Positions 34,653-45,482 of a DNA stretch of 64,000 nt are shown piece after piece. The translations under genes and the position numbers were made by a program. Within the stretch, counting starts at the first letter, position 1. The number at the start of each line of letters is the position of its first letter. Below the pieces are notes generated by a model. That model made no database searches. It was not told the DNA's origin and worked only from the letters and a program-made list of their open reading frames with translations. Source of the stretch: Dokdonella sp. (lineage in GTDB: Bacteria; Pseudomonadota; Gammaproteobacteria; Xanthomonadales; Rhodanobacteraceae); the NCBI GenBank assembly GCA_023228465.1, contig JALOBC010000003.1:62001-126000 (forward strand), given 5' to 3'.

Positions 34653-36080
34653 TCAAGGCACCAGCAGCTTGCCCGGATTGAGGATGCCGCCTGGATCGAG
34701 CGCCGCCTTGAGCCGGCGCATGAGGGCGATGGCCACCGGGTCCTGGTAGCGCGGCAGCAGGTCGCGCTTCAGCTGGCCAATGCCGTGCTCGGCACTGATC
34801 GAGCCGCCGGCCGCGTGTACGCGGTCGTAGATCAGTGTCGCCACCGCTTCCTGCTCCGCCAGCAGGGCCGCTTCGCTCCAGCCTTCGCCGACCGCCACGT
34901 TGTAGTGCAGGTTGCCGTCGCCCAGATGACCGAACACCACCTGTCGGGTTCCCGGAAACCTGGCCGCGAGCGCGGCACCGGTATCGCGCACGAACGCCGC
35001 CATCCGCGAAACCTGCAGCGAGATGTCGTGCTTGAGGCTCCGGCCAGCGGCCTTCTCGGCCAGCGGGATGGATTCACGCAGACGCCACAGTGCCTGGCTC
35101 TGCGCCAGTGATCCGGCGATCACGGCATCGCGCACGCAGCCAGCCTCGATCGCCGCGCCGATGACCGCCTCGCAGCGCGCGCGCGCATGCGCCTGCGATT
35201 CGCTGTCGGACACCTCCAGCAACACGAACCACGGTCGCGCTGCCGAGTCGCCCGCAAACGGCAGGCGCTGCTCGGGAAAGCTGCGCTCCACGGCGGCCAG
35301 GCAATCGCCGGCCATCAGCTCAAAGCCGGTCAGCGCGGAACCGAAGCCGGCGCGCGCGCGGCCCAGCAGGGCGACCGCCGCTTCGATCGAGTCCAGTGCC
35401 AACAGGGCGGTGACCCGCGCTGCGGGCAATGGAAACAGCTTCAGGGTCGCCGCCGTGATGATGCCGAGCGTGCCCTCGCTGCCGATGAACAGGTCGCGCA
35501 GGTCATAACCGGTGTTGTCCTTGCGCAGTGCGCGCAGGCCATGCCAGACCTCGCCCGTGGCGGTGACCACTTCCAGCCCCAGGGTCAGTTCGCGCACGTT
35601 GCCATAGCGCAGCACCTGGGTGCCGCCGGCGTTGGTGGCAAGGTTGCCGCCAATGGTGCAGCTGCCTTCGGAAGCCAGGCTGAGCGGGAACAGGCGCCCG
35701 GCATCATGTGCCGCCGCCTGCACCGCCTGCAGCACGCAGCCGGCCTCCACTTCGATGGTGTCGTTTTCGATGTCGATCGAACGGATGCGGCGCATGCGCG
35801 TCAGCGACAGGATCAACTGCTGCCCCGAGTCATCGGGGGTCGCGCCCCCGTTGAGGCCGGTGTTGCCGCCCTGCGCCACGACGCCGATGCCGCGCTCGGC
35901 GCACTCGCGCACCACGGCGGCCACTTCGCCGGTGGACGCCGGTCGCACCACGGCCAGCGGCCGGCCACGGTAGCGTTCGCGCCAGTCGATGGCCCAGGTC
36001 GCGGTGTCGGCGCCGGTCAGCACCTGGGCCTCGCCAACGATCGCGCGCAGTGCGTCGAGGGGATTCATCACGTAAGTCAT
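34653..36080 (-). CDS. FAD-linked 2-hydroxyacid dehydrogenase (GlcD/D2HGDH-like)
   Basis: A protein of about 475 residues of the FAD_binding_4/FAD-oxidase C family. The PCMH-type FAD domain shows VRPASTGEVAAVV, AQGGNTGLNGGATP and SEGSCTIGGNLATNAGG. The C-terminal domain has the metal-binding VFGHLGDGNLHYN and SISAEHGIGQLKR. The family oxidises D-lactate, glycolate or D-2-hydroxyglutarate; the substrate cannot be fixed from sequence. The start was taken at the ATG at 36080, and 36068 is equally possible. It converges with the pyruvate dehydrogenase genes. Confidence 0.82.
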   Translation of the reverse strand: MTYVMNPLDALRAIVGEAQVLTGADTATWAIDWRERYRGRPLAVVRPASTGEVAAVVRECAERGIGVVAQGGNTGLNGGATPDDSGQQLILSLTRMRRIRSIDIENDTIEVEAGCVLQAVQAAAHDAGRLFPLSLASEGSCTIGGNLATNAGGTQVLRYGNVRELTLGLEVVTATGEVWHGLRALRKDNTGYDLRDLFIGSEGTLGIITAATLKLFPLPAARVTALLALDSIEAAVALLGRARAGFGSALTGFELMAGDCLAAVERSFPEQRLPFAGDSAARPWFVLLEVSDSESQAHARARCEAVIGAAIEAGCVRDAVIAGSLAQSQALWRLRESIPLAEKAAGRSLKHDISLQVSRMAAFVRDTGAALAARFPGTRQVVFGHLGDGNLHYNVAVGEGWSEAALLAEQEAVATLIYDRVHAAGGSISAEHGIGQLKRDLLPRYQDPVAIALMRRLKAALDPGGILNPGKLLVP

Positions 36081-36241
36081 GATACGCGCGACAGGCCGGG
36101 CCACCGATTGTATGCAGCGTCGGCACGCCGCGGCGAGCGCAGCCACCGGCAAGGTCCCGCCACCCGACGCGCCGCGCGTGGCGCGCCGGGTCCGCGGACC
36201 CGCCCGGACGATTTCATCCGCGCGTGGTCATGCCGCCGATG

Positions 36242-38317
36242 TCAGTCGAAACCGTTGGCAAAGACCGCGTCCGGCGTCTCGACGACGAACGCCACCGGGA
36301 TCACGAGCAGGGGCGTGTCGTTGTCGTTGCTGCGCACGCACACGTGCGTGCCGTAGGTACCGGGCAGCAGTCCGCCGGCATCAAGGCTGACCGTCACTTC
36401 GTCCGCGGCGGCGCCGGCGGCCACCTGGCCTTCGCGCGGATCCATCGACAGCCAGCGCACCGGCGCCGGCGTGGTGCAGGCCGCGCCACTGGCGGTATGC
36501 ACGTTCCAGTCCAGCAGGGCGGTGCCGAGGTTGCCGATCGACAGCACGGCACTGGTCGTCTCGCCAGCCTCGACGGTGGCCTCGATCGTCATCGGATCCA
36601 CGCTCACCAGCGGGCCGCCGATGGCCACCGGCACGCTCACGCCGTAGGTGCACCCGGTGTTGCCGCCGGTGTTGCCGGAATTGTAGGCCACGCCAATGGC
36701 GTCGATCTGGGCCTGGCTGTAGCCCAGGGCCGCTGCGGCATTGATGACCGCCTGCGCGGCAGCCTTCTGGTTGCTGCTCGCCGTCGTCATGGCCAGGCCT
36801 TCGAGGAAGGCCTTGTCCATCGCCAGGCCACCGATGGCCTCGCGCGCCTCGCGGTTGCACGAGGCCCAGTACTGGCCAGCGGTGTGGATCGCGCTGGGCA
36901 GGTTCTGGTAGGTGCGCTGCATCTGGTAGTTGGTGATGCGACCCGGCCATATCGGGTTGTGGCCGTCCCAGCTGAACACCCAGTAATAAGGTTCCTGGCT
37001 CGGCGTCCACTGGTTCGGGAAGTCATGGCTGTAGGCCATCGCCAGGTAATCCCCGGTGCCCTCGGAGAGGCCTTGCTGCTGCGACAGGCCGCCAGCGGTC
37101 ACCCAGTTGTGGATGGCATGCCCAAGCTCGTGGACCAGGACGTCGGCATCTTCGGCATCGTCCACGCCGCCCTGCCCAAACACCAGTTCGTCGGTGGCAC
37201 TGCTGTAGTGGGAATTGTCGGCTCCATTTTCGCCGTGCGCGTCGTAACGCACGCCCCCGGAATAGCGGCGCGGCATGGCGGTCACGCCGAGCGTCTCGTT
37301 GACGTAGCGCATGAAGGCGTCCAGGTGGTAATAACCGTTGACCGCCTCGAAATGGAGCTGCGAGCGGGTGTAGTCGAAGTCACTGGACGCCTGCACCGGA
37401 CAGTCGCCGTCATTGGGTGCGGACCACTCCCAGCACACCGCATAGGGACCGGCCAGGCTGTAGTTGCCGCCGCTGAAGGTGATGTCCCGCAGCGTCACCG
37501 GCACGCGCGCAGCGGTGAGCTGCGGCGTGTCGGCATCGCCGCCATCGACATAGCCCGGCTGGCCGTAGGTGCTGCCCGTGGATGACAGCGGATCGGGATG
37601 GAACACCATGGCCGTGCCATCGGCGTAGCTGTTGGTATCCTCGGCGCGCAACACTTCGCCGCTGTGCGCATCGACCAGCACTTCCCAGGTACCGCGCAGG
37701 CCATCGGTGGCGATGATCACCACATGCCAGACCAGGTGCGTCCCGTCGCTGGCCTGGTAGATCTTCTTCTCGCTCGTCTCATGCCGGGTGGCCGCGGTGC
37801 CGAGGTAGCGCCTGGCCAGCGTGCGCGCCTGCGCCTCGCCGACGCGTGCCGTGGTGTCCACCGCGACCAGGCCACGGAGCGTGGCATTGGCCACGAACAG
37901 CACCTTGCCATCCGGCGCGACGCTGACGGCGAGATCGCTGCCGAACACCGGCAGGCCCTGCTGCAGCTGGCGCAGGCGCACGACCGAAAAGGCCTTGCCG
38001 GCACGCACCGAGGCGAGCGCGAGATCCGCCAGGTCGGTGCCCGCCAGGCCCAGTTGTGCCTGGCGCGCGGCGACGAACTCGCGTGCCATCTGTTCGGCAC
38101 CCGCGCGCCGCGCGCGGTAGGCCGGCGCGTACAGCTCGATGGCGGCGCCATCGGCAGCGTAGCGGCCATCACTGCGCTCCGTGCCGACATCGGCCGCAGG
38201 CACGCCGAGGGTCAGGGCGCCAGCCTGCCCGCCAGGCACGGCGGCGTTCACCGTTGCTGCCAGGGCAATGGCCAGCAACGCGCAAAACGGCCGCGACCCG
38301 TTTGAGGTGATCGACAT
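36242..38317 (-). CDS. Secreted M4/M36-like zinc metalloprotease with FxxGFD tail
   Basis: A 691-residue secreted protease. The signal peptide ends near VNA at residue 25. An FTP/thermolysin-type propeptide follows (QQGLPVFGSDLAVSV). The catalytic domain has HELGH at residues 396-400 and the downstream glutamate in GLSEGTGDYLAM, the gluzincin arrangement. Near the C-terminus there is an Ig-like/BACON-like domain (SVDPMTIEATVEAGETTS). The last residues are VFANGFD, a short tail also seen in variant form in other exported proteins of this window. The ATG at 38317 begins directly before the signal peptide; the longer frame from 38494 is unlikely. Confidence 0.87.
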   Translation of the reverse strand: MSITSNGSRPFCALLAIALAATVNAAVPGGQAGALTLGVPAADVGTERSDGRYAADGAAIELYAPAYRARRAGAEQMAREFVAARQAQLGLAGTDLADLALASVRAGKAFSVVRLRQLQQGLPVFGSDLAVSVAPDGKVLFVANATLRGLVAVDTTARVGEAQARTLARRYLGTAATRHETSEKKIYQASDGTHLVWHVVIIATDGLRGTWEVLVDAHSGEVLRAEDTNSYADGTAMVFHPDPLSSTGSTYGQPGYVDGGDADTPQLTAARVPVTLRDITFSGGNYSLAGPYAVCWEWSAPNDGDCPVQASSDFDYTRSQLHFEAVNGYYHLDAFMRYVNETLGVTAMPRRYSGGVRYDAHGENGADNSHYSSATDELVFGQGGVDDAEDADVLVHELGHAIHNWVTAGGLSQQQGLSEGTGDYLAMAYSHDFPNQWTPSQEPYYWVFSWDGHNPIWPGRITNYQMQRTYQNLPSAIHTAGQYWASCNREAREAIGGLAMDKAFLEGLAMTTASSNQKAAAQAVINAAAALGYSQAQIDAIGVAYNSGNTGGNTGCTYGVSVPVAIGGPLVSVDPMTIEATVEAGETTSAVLSIGNLGTALLDWNVHTASGAACTTPAPVRWLSMDPREGQVAAGAAADEVTVSLDAGGLLPGTYGTHVCVRSNDNDTPLLVIPVAFVVETPDAVFANGFD

Positions 38318-38467
38318 GAATTTGAATTTCCAGGTTGTGAGCAGATGACGACCAGCGATCTGGACAGCCGGTCGGGGTCGGCACACGCGGCGCCGACGCC
38401 CGCGATTGTAGCTGCAAGGGCGTCGGGAAAGCGTGCGCATCGCCATGCAATCCGCCCCCGGCACGTG

Positions 38468-38522
38468 TATCATGCGCGCCCTCAATCCATCCATTCATCC
38501 GTATTGAGGGATATAGCCCGCG
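38468..38522 (+). promoter_or_regulatory. metK promoter -10 and 5' leader hairpin
   Basis: A possible -10 box, TATCAT, lies at 38468-38473, placing the RNA start near 38480. A stem CCCTCAAT/ATTGAGGG (38479-38486 and 38503-38510) would then form the extreme 5' end of the metK mRNA. The only Shine-Dalgarno-like bases, GAGGG at 38506-38510, are inside its 3' arm, about 12 bases before the ATG. It does not match a SAM riboswitch class I know. Translation control by this hairpin is a guess. Confidence 0.4.
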
Positions 38523-39722
38523 ATGAGCAGCTACCTCTTCACCTCCGAGTCGGTTTCCGAAGGCCATCCGGACAAGATCGCCGACCAGATCTCCGATGCC
38601 GTGCTCGATGCCATCCTGAGCCAGGACAAGCGCGCCCGCGTGGCCTGCGAGACGATGGTCAAGACCGGCGTGGCGATCGTCGCGGGCGAGATCACCACCA
38701 GCGCCTGGATCGACCTCGAAGCCCTCACGCGCAAGGTCATCCTCGACATCGGCTACAACAGCTCGGACGTCGGCTTCGACGGTGCGACCTGCGGCGTGCT
38801 GAACCTGATCGGCAAGCAGTCGCCGGATATCAACCAGGGCGTGGACCGCAAGCATCCGGAAGACCAGGGCGCGGGTGACCAGGGCCTGATGTTCGGCTAC
38901 GCCACCAACGAAACCGACAGCGGCATGCCGGCGGCGATCCATCTTTCCCATCGCCTGGTCGAGCAGCAGTCCAGGGTGCGCAAGCGCCGCAACGCGCCCG
39001 TGTCCTGGCTGCGCCCGGACGCCAAGAGCCAGGTCACGCTGCGCTACGAGGACGGCGTGGCCACCGCCATCGACGCGGTGGTGCTGTCCACCCAGCATGA
39101 CCCGGGCGTGAAGCAGAAGGACCTGGTCGAAGCCGTGCGCGAGGAGATCCTCAAACCCGTCCTGCCGGCCAAGTGGCTGCACAAGGGCACCAGGTACCAC
39201 ATCAATCCGACCGGCAAGTTCGTGATCGGCGGTCCGGTGGGCGACTGCGGATTGACCGGGCGCAAGATCATCGTCGATACCTATGGCGGCTGGGCCCGTC
39301 ATGGGGGCGGTGCGTTCTCCGGCAAGGACCCCTCCAAGGTCGATCGCTCGGCCGCCTATGCGGCGCGCTATGTCGCCAGGAACATCGTCGCCGCCGGCAT
39401 TGCCGACCGCTGCGAGGTGCAGGTGAGCTACGCGATCGGCGTGGCCCAGCCGACGTCGATCTCGGTCACCACCTTCGGCACCGGGCGGATCGCGGACGAG
39501 AAGATCGAGAAGCTGATCCGCGCCCACTTCGACCTGCGCCCCTACGGCATCCTGCAGATGCTGGACCTGGTGCATCCGATGTACCAGGCCACGGCGAGCT
39601 ACGGACATTTCGGCCGCAAGCCGCGCGAGGTGAAGCTGGCCAACGGCGAATCCTTCACCGCCTTCTCCTGGGAAAGGACCGACAAGGCCGCGGAGCTGCG
39701 CAAGGCCGCGAAGCTGAAGTAG
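38523..39722 (+). CDS. metK: S-adenosylmethionine synthetase
   Basis: A 399-residue enzyme that makes SAM from methionine and ATP. It starts with the family sequence [20 protein letters not shown]. The ATP-binding [12 protein letters not shown], the P-loop-like [18 protein letters not shown] and the flexible-loop region are all present. The length is normal. A decayed second copy of parts of this gene lies at 42261-42636. SAM made here feeds UbiG and the PCMT fusion in this window, and the by-product SAH is removed by AhcY. Confidence 0.97.
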   Translation: MSSYLFTSESVSEGHPDKIADQISDAVLDAILSQDKRARVACETMVKTGVAIVAGEITTSAWIDLEALTRKVILDIGYNSSDVGFDGATCGVLNLIGKQSPDINQGVDRKHPEDQGAGDQGLMFGYATNETDSGMPAAIHLSHRLVEQQSRVRKRRNAPVSWLRPDAKSQVTLRYEDGVATAIDAVVLSTQHDPGVKQKDLVEAVREEILKPVLPAKWLHKGTRYHINPTGKFVIGGPVGDCGLTGRKIIVDTYGGWARHGGGAFSGKDPSKVDRSAAYAARYVARNIVAAGIADRCEVQVSYAIGVAQPTSISVTTFGTGRIADEKIEKLIRAHFDLRPYGILQMLDLVHPMYQATASYGHFGRKPREVKLANGESFTAFSWERTDKAAELRKAAKLK

Positions 39723-39757
39723 CACCAGCCGACGCGAACCATCTGTGCGTATATGAG

Positions 39758-39784
39758 CGGGCCGCCCTGTGCGGCCCGTTCTCC
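39758..39784 (+). terminator. Hairpin after metK
   Basis: The stem CGGGCCGC/GCGGCCCG (39758-39765 and 39771-39778) with the loop CCTGT is followed by the weak pyrimidine run TTCTCC. The same hairpin, slightly changed, is found after the metK remnant at 42674-42694. Confidence 0.65.
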
Positions 39785-40102
39785 ATGCAGCGCGCTGCCT
39801 CGTCTCCGGGCCGCCCGGCGTCGAGCTGTCGCCGGCATCTCCCGCCGGTCCGATCTGCAAGAGCGGGACTGTGCTGCGCTCAACCTCCAGATACCGACCC
39901 GGCCGCGCCAGCAAGCTCTCATGTCGCCCACGTTCTTGCGGTGCGCCCCAACGCGATCAATGATTCACGCGGTCAACTGTCGACCTCGCCCATGCCAAGC
40001 CAAGTCCTCCGGGCGCGGCCGCCGATTGGGGTTTCGCGGCCGGTTGCACGCCCGAGGCGGGCCCGGCAACCGCCGCACACCCGGACCCGGGACCTGGTCC
40101 CC
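39785..40102. other. Intergenic region between metK and the convergent fusion gene
   Basis: About 320 bases. I see no coding sequence with family similarity and no promoter; both flanking genes end here. Confidence 0.4.
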
Positions 40103-42160
40103 TCATTCCGCGAACGGAAACGTATCCGGAACCTCCGTGGATGGCCGCTGCCCGGCGCCGGGCAGCGGCGACACCGCGCGGGTCTGGTCGAACCAGGTCC
40201 AGGCATCGAACTGGCGGGACAGCGCCACTTCCGAATAATGGCTCTGCAGTTCGGTGTCGGGCCGGTAGATGACACCGATGAAGCGTTCCAGCAGCGGCGC
40301 GTGCAAGGCCTGGTGCAACGCCGGGTTCTTCTCCTTGCGCAGGTCCATCAGGCTGCGTGCCGGTGCGTTGTCATGGCACAGCCGCTCGATGCTGTCCCGG
40401 TGCGACGGACGGACGCGCATCAGCTGCATTTCGCCGCCCCAGTCGTGCGCGGCCGCCACCGTGCCTGTGTGGGTGCCGAACCCCAGCAGCCGCACCGCAT
40501 CGCCGAACTCCTCTCGGCACAGTTGGCCGAGATTGTGATCCTCGCGGATCCTGCCCATGTCGGTGTGCCGCGCATCGCCGATGTGCGAGTTGTGCGCCCA
40601 CACGATGGCCTTGGCGCGCTCGCCGTGCGCATCCAGCAGGTGCCGCAGGGTTTCGAACATGTGCGTGTCGCGCAGGTTCCAGCTCTTGGCGCCGCCGTAA
40701 TACAGCGTCCGGTAATAACGTTCGGCAGACGCGACCAGCCGCGCGCTTTGTGCGGCATCCAGGAATCGTTCGCCGTTTTCATGGGCGTATTCGAGTTCGC
40801 GACCCAGCAGGTCGCGGCATTGGCGCACCGCGGCCTGTTCGCAACTGCGATAGCCATCCGAGAGTACCGCACGGCCATAGGTGGCCGGGTCGTGCTGCCA
40901 AGGCGTCAGGCACCCATAGCGCTCGCGCGCAATGCGGGCGGCTTCGGGGTCGACATCATCGAGATAGCCAAGCACGGTCTCGATCGATGCGCCCATGTTG
41001 TAAAGATCGAGCCCATAGATGCCCGCCTGCTGTTGCGGCTCGCGACCCTGGTTGTAGCCGCGCAACCAGACAACCAGTTGCGCGAACTCCCGGTTGCGCC
41101 ACATCCAGCCCGGAAAACGCTGGAATGCGGATGCGGCATCGCCGCGTGCCGGCAAATCGCGGACATGGCGATTGAGGTGCGCCGCATCGGGCCAGTCGGC
41201 CTCCAGCGCCAGCACGCGGAAACCATGCCGCTCGATCAGGCGTCGGGTGATCATCGCCCGTGCCCGGTAGAACTCCGAGGTTCCGTGGCTGCACTCGCCG
41301 AGCATCACGATGCGGGCGTCGGCAAAGCGTTCGTAGGCATCGGCGAATGCCGGATCGTCGATCTGCGGCAACGGTTCGGCCGCCGTGCGGATGAGACGTG
41401 CCAGCGGGGCTTTCCCACCGTCCGCCGCGCGCTTGTCGCGCGCCGTGCGCCGGTCCTCGCCCCAGCCCTCGGCGCCGACCAGCGGCACGAAGCGCACGCC
41501 GCCGAGGTCTTCTTCCTCGTACTGCGTCTTGCCGCGGCGGGTGATGCGGCGCAGGCGCTGGCCGCGCGTCTGGCTGCCGACCGGAACAACGAGTCGGCCG
41601 CCAACCGCCAGTTGCTCGCGCAATGCTTCGGGTACCTTCGGCGCCCCGGCGGCGACCAGGATGGCGTCGAAGGGCGCGGCCTCGGGCAACCCGCGGCTGC
41701 CATCGCCGACCGCGAGGCTGATGTTGGAATAACCGAGCGCGTCGAAGCGCTGCCGCGCGGCCTCGGCCAGCACGGCATGCCGCTCGATGGCGTGCACGTG
41801 GCCGGCGATGCGGCTCATGACCGCCGCCGCGTAGCCTGAACCGGCACCCACTTCCAGCACCCGGTCGCCGGGTTGGATGCGGGCGGCCTCGATCATCAAC
41901 GCGACGATGTAGGGTTGCGAGATGGTCTGCTGCTCGCCGATCGGCAGGGGGTTGTCCTCGTAGGCGAACTCCTGCATCTCGCGACCCACGAACCGCTCGC
42001 GCGGCACCTCGCGCATCGCTTCGAGGATCAGCGGATCGCGGATGCCGCGCCCGGCGATCTGCGTATCGACCATGTGCTGGCGCTGGGTGGGCCGCTCGGC
42101 CAAGGGACTCTCCGTCTGCGATGCCGCCCTGGCCGTCGCGTTGCCAGGCAGCGCAGCCAT
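40103..42160 (-). CDS. Fusion of protein-L-isoaspartate methyltransferase and erythromycin esterase domain
   Basis: A two-domain protein of about 685 residues. The N-terminal part is a PCMT, which repairs isoaspartyl residues with [34 protein letters not shown] and the SAM motif [14 protein letters not shown]. From about residue 270 it is an erythromycin esterase-like domain with [21 protein letters not shown] and [16 protein letters not shown], including the histidine and glutamate positions used by EreA/EreB hydrolases. Whether it acts on a macrolide is unknown. The start is uncertain: the ATG at 42073 also fits the PCMT family, and neither has a strong ribosome binding site. It lies between metK and the metK remnant, in the opposite direction. 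Confidence 0.8.
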   Translation of the reverse strand: MAALPGNATARAASQTESPLAERPTQRQHMVDTQIAGRGIRDPLILEAMREVPRERFVGREMQEFAYEDNPLPIGEQQTISQPYIVALMIEAARIQPGDRVLEVGAGSGYAAAVMSRIAGHVHAIERHAVLAEAARQRFDALGYSNISLAVGDGSRGLPEAAPFDAILVAAGAPKVPEALREQLAVGGRLVVPVGSQTRGQRLRRITRRGKTQYEEEDLGGVRFVPLVGAEGWGEDRRTARDKRAADGGKAPLARLIRTAAEPLPQIDDPAFADAYERFADARIVMLGECSHGTSEFYRARAMITRRLIERHGFRVLALEADWPDAAHLNRHVRDLPARGDAASAFQRFPGWMWRNREFAQLVVWLRGYNQGREPQQQAGIYGLDLYNMGASIETVLGYLDDVDPEAARIARERYGCLTPWQHDPATYGRAVLSDGYRSCEQAAVRQCRDLLGRELEYAHENGERFLDAAQSARLVASAERYYRTLYYGGAKSWNLRDTHMFETLRHLLDAHGERAKAIVWAHNSHIGDARHTDMGRIREDHNLGQLCREEFGDAVRLLGFGTHTGTVAAAHDWGGEMQLMRVRPSHRDSIERLCHDNAPARSLMDLRKEKNPALHQALHAPLLERFIGVIYRPDTELQSHYSEVALSRQFDAWTWFDQTRAVSPLPGAGQRPSTEVPDTFPFAE

Positions 42161-42260
42161 GGTACAGCCCGACAAGGCAACCTGGTCTGCGCCGCAAGGG
42201 CGCGTTGTCATCCGCGTGTGCAACTGCACGCGTGCGCGTCCGCTTGGCTGGCCGATCGGC

Positions 42261-42694
42261 GAGCAACGGTCCGAGGTGCGCAAGCGCCGCAACACGCCCG
42301 TGGCCTGGCTGCGGCGGGACGCCACGAGCCAGGCCACGCTGCGCCACGAGGACGGCGCGGCCCAGCCGACGCCGATCCCGGTCACCACCTTCGGCAGCGG
42401 ACGGATCGAGGGCGAGCAGATCGAAAGGCTGATCCGCGCCCACTTCGACCTGCGTCCCTACGGCATCCTGCAGATGCTGGACCTGGTGCATCCCATGGAC
42501 CAGGCCACGGCGCGCTACGGGCATTTCGGCCGCAAGCCGCGCACGGTGAAGCTGGCCAGCGGCGGATCCTTCACCGCCGTCTGCTGGGAAGGCACCGAGA
42601 AGGCCGCGGAGCTGCGCAAGGCCGCGAAGCCGAAGTCGCACAAGCCGGCGCGAGCCACCCGTGCGCACGTGGACGGGCCGTCCCGTGCGGCCCG
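42261..42694 (+). pseudogene. Decayed partial copy of metK with internal deletion, plus its terminator hairpin
   Basis: Bases 42261-42371 resemble metK 38962-39062, and 42363-42636 resemble metK 39438-39719 without indels. The join corresponds to removal of 384 bases (128 codons) of metK between two copies of GGCGTGGCC (39054-39062 and 39438-39446), leaving GGCGCGGCC here. Many changes alter amino acids, the TAG stop has become TCG, and the metK N-terminus is absent. The likeness continues past the gene into the terminator hairpin (42674-42694). It cannot encode a working enzyme. Confidence 0.85.
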
Positions 42695-42764
42695 CCTTAC
42701 ATGCGCCGCACACCCCTCGACCAGGCCTGACCGGCAACGGCAACGCGCCGGCGCCTGGCCAGCG

Positions 42765-45482
42765 TCACCCGGTATTCTGCAGCCCCTGCGCGACGCCGTT
42801 GACGCAGGCGACCAGCGCCTGCAGCAGCTCATCGTCGCGGCGCTCGCCGGCGCGCCAGCGACCGAGCAGGTCCACCTGCAGGAGACTCATCGGGTCGACA
42901 TAGGGATTGCGCAACTGGATCGAGGCGGCCAGGCGCGGATTGCCGGCGAGCAGGCCGTCGCTGCCAGCGAGGCGCAGCAGCCAGTCGCAGGTGCGTGCGA
43001 ACTCGGCGCGCAGGTCGGGGAAGAACGCATCATGCAGGGGACCGGCGAGCCGGGAATGGGCCTCGGCAATGTCGAGGTCGCACTTGGCCAGCACCATCTC
43101 CACGTCGGCGACGACGTTGGCGAGGAACGGCCAGTCGCGCGCCATTTCCGCCAGGGCGGCCGCGCCGAATTCGCGTGCGCCCTGTTCCAGCGCGCTGCCC
43201 AGGCCGTACCAGCCGGGGAAGATCGAACGGCATTGGGTCCAGGCAAATACCCAGGGAATGGCCCGCAGGTCCTCCACGCCCTGCATGCCGCGCCGGCTGG
43301 CGGGCCTGGAACTCAAGGTCATGCGCTCGATCACGTCGATGGGTGTCGCACTGCGGAAATACTCGACGAATCCGGCGCGCTCGACGAACTGACGGTAGGT
43401 GCGGCGACTCGCGGCGGCAAGCGCATCCATGCGCGCCTTCCATTCGCGCTCACGCGGCTCGGCGCGTCGCGGACGCAGCGAGGCACGCAGCACGGCGCCG
43501 ACGGTCTGCTCCAGGTTGCGCAGGGCCAGCGCGCGGATGCCGTATTTGCGATGGATGACCTCGCCCTGCTCGGTGACGCGCAGCACGCCCGCCACCGCAC
43601 CGCGCGGCGAGGACATCAGGGCCGGCATCATGCGTGCGCCACCGCGGCTGGCCGAACCGCCGCGGCCGTGGAAGAAGGCCAGCCGGATGTCCTGTGCACG
43701 CGCCACCTCGAGCAGTTCCGCCTGGGCGCGCTGCAGGCTCCAGCGCGAAGCCAGGGTGCCGCCGTCCTTGCCGCTGTCCGAATAGCCGAGCATCACCCAC
43801 TGCCGCAGCCCGCGGCTTTCGAGATGCTGGCGGTACACCGGATCGGCGAGCAGGGCAGCCAGCGTCGCCGGCGCGTGCAACAGGTCTTCGATCGTCTCGA
43901 ACAGGGGCGCGATGTCGAGTGGCACGCCGCCTGCTTCTTCGACCAGTCCCCCGCGGCGTGCCAGCGCCAGTACGGCCAGGAGATCCGCCGGCGTGCGCGC
44001 CATCGAGATCACGTACAGGCCGGCGGCCTCGCGGCCATGGCTGTCGCGTGCGGAACGCAGGCGCTCGAACACGGCCTGCAGGGCGACGGCGCCTTCGTCA
44101 TCGCTGGCCGGAAACACCTTCTCGCCGGCCGCATGGGGGCGCAGTACCTGCGCACGCTCCTCGGTTTCGCGTTCCGGCCAGCTTGCGTCGCCGAGCAGGG
44201 CGGCCAGCACGTCGTCGTGCACGCGCGCGTCCTGGCGCACGTCGAGCCGCGCGAGGTGGAAGCCGAAGGTGCGGATGCGCCAGATCAGGCGTTGGACCGG
44301 GTACGCGCCGGCGTGCGTGCCGCCATGGGCCGCCAGGCTTGCCGCAATGCATTGCATGTCATCCAGCAGCTCGTCCGCGTCGGCGTAGCGCCGCAGCGCG
44401 CCGGCCTGCGTGGCGGCGAGCCGCGCAGCGATGAAGCGCAACAGGCAGCGGTAGGGCATATCCGCATGCCGCGGACGGATGCGCCTGGCAACCTCGGGAA
44501 AGCGCGCACGGTAGTCGGCGAGGCGCGCCATGACCTGCGCCGACACCGATACACGATCGGTCGTCTGGCTGAGCAGCCGCGCCAGCGCCCGCACGTCGCC
44601 GCGGTAGCGATCGAGGACCAGTGCGCGCTGCGCGTCGAGGCATTCGGCGATGGTGTCGGCACCCACGTTCGGATTGCCGTCCATGTCGCCCCCGACCCAG
44701 GTGGCGAAGTGCAGCAGCCGGGGCAGCGCCGGCTGCACCCCATACACCTCGCGCAGCGCCTCGCCCAGCGCTTCGTACAGCGACGGCGCGATGCGGTAGA
44801 GCGGATTGGCGAGATAGAAATCGACGTGTTCGCGCTCGTCCTGCACGGTCGGGCGAACCGGCGAAGCTTCGGCCGTCTGCCAGCTCGCCGACAGGGCCAT
44901 GTAGATCCGTGCATCATCCGCGCGCCGCTCGCCGGGCGTGCGCGCGGGGTCGAAGCCGTCCACCAGCGAGCTGACGATGGCCTGCTCCTTCTCCAGCAGC
45001 GAACGGCGCACCGCCTCGGTCGGGTGCGCGGTGAAGACCGGCTGCACCCACAGCCGCTGCAGCCAGGCCAGCAGTTCATCCACGCCGACCCCCTCCGCCT
45101 CGAGGCGCGCAAGGACATCCAGCAGCGATTCGGGTTGCGGCGCACCGCCCGCGCGTTGGTAATCACGCCGGCGGCGGATGCGATGCACGCGTTCGGCCAC
45201 ATTGACGGCCTGGAAATAGGTCGCGAAGGCGCGCGCCAGCATTTCCGCGTGGGCGGCATCGAGCCCTGCAAGGGACGCACCGAGCGCGTCCAGCGGCGCG
45301 CCCTCCTGACGTCGCCGGATGGCCGCCACGCGCACGGCTTCGACGCGCTGGAAGAAGCCATCGCCACATTGCTCCGCCAGCATTGCGCCGACCATGCTGC
45401 CGAGTCGCCCGACATCGGCGCGCAGGGCGTCGTCGGGCGGCAGGAAACCGGCCTCACCCGTGGCTTTTCGGCTATTGGACAT
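42765..45482 (-). CDS. ppc: Phosphoenolpyruvate carboxylase
   Basis: A 905-residue cytoplasmic enzyme that adds bicarbonate to PEP to form oxaloacetate, refilling the citric acid cycle. Both active-site signatures are present: [13 protein letters not shown] with the catalytic histidine, and [13 protein letters not shown] with the essential lysine. The glycine loop [12 protein letters not shown] is also there, and the C-terminus ends with NTG after a typical [17 protein letters not shown] helix. The ATG at 45482 was chosen because GGAG lies eight bases upstream; the ATG at 45524 has none. The long open frame on the other strand is a shadow. Confidence 0.96.
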   Translation of the reverse strand: MSNSRKATGEAGFLPPDDALRADVGRLGSMVGAMLAEQCGDGFFQRVEAVRVAAIRRRQEGAPLDALGASLAGLDAAHAEMLARAFATYFQAVNVAERVHRIRRRRDYQRAGGAPQPESLLDVLARLEAEGVGVDELLAWLQRLWVQPVFTAHPTEAVRRSLLEKEQAIVSSLVDGFDPARTPGERRADDARIYMALSASWQTAEASPVRPTVQDEREHVDFYLANPLYRIAPSLYEALGEALREVYGVQPALPRLLHFATWVGGDMDGNPNVGADTIAECLDAQRALVLDRYRGDVRALARLLSQTTDRVSVSAQVMARLADYRARFPEVARRIRPRHADMPYRCLLRFIAARLAATQAGALRRYADADELLDDMQCIAASLAAHGGTHAGAYPVQRLIWRIRTFGFHLARLDVRQDARVHDDVLAALLGDASWPERETEERAQVLRPHAAGEKVFPASDDEGAVALQAVFERLRSARDSHGREAAGLYVISMARTPADLLAVLALARRGGLVEEAGGVPLDIAPLFETIEDLLHAPATLAALLADPVYRQHLESRGLRQWVMLGYSDSGKDGGTLASRWSLQRAQAELLEVARAQDIRLAFFHGRGGSASRGGARMMPALMSSPRGAVAGVLRVTEQGEVIHRKYGIRALALRNLEQTVGAVLRASLRPRRAEPREREWKARMDALAAASRRTYRQFVERAGFVEYFRSATPIDVIERMTLSSRPASRRGMQGVEDLRAIPWVFAWTQCRSIFPGWYGLGSALEQGAREFGAAALAEMARDWPFLANVVADVEMVLAKCDLDIAEAHSRLAGPLHDAFFPDLRAEFARTCDWLLRLAGSDGLLAGNPRLAASIQLRNPYVDPMSLLQVDLLGRWRAGERRDDELLQALVACVNGVAQGLQNTG

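Noticed and set aside
38318-38522. Known SAM riboswitch before metK
   Set aside because: The leader is only about 43 bases from the probable RNA start, and I cannot draw the core of a SAM-I, SAM-II or SAM/SAH aptamer. Only a simple hairpin is present.
39173-41839. Plus-strand frame of 888 codons across metK and the fusion gene
   Set aside because: It is out of frame with metK and antisense to the PCMT-esterase gene, and has no recognisable domain.
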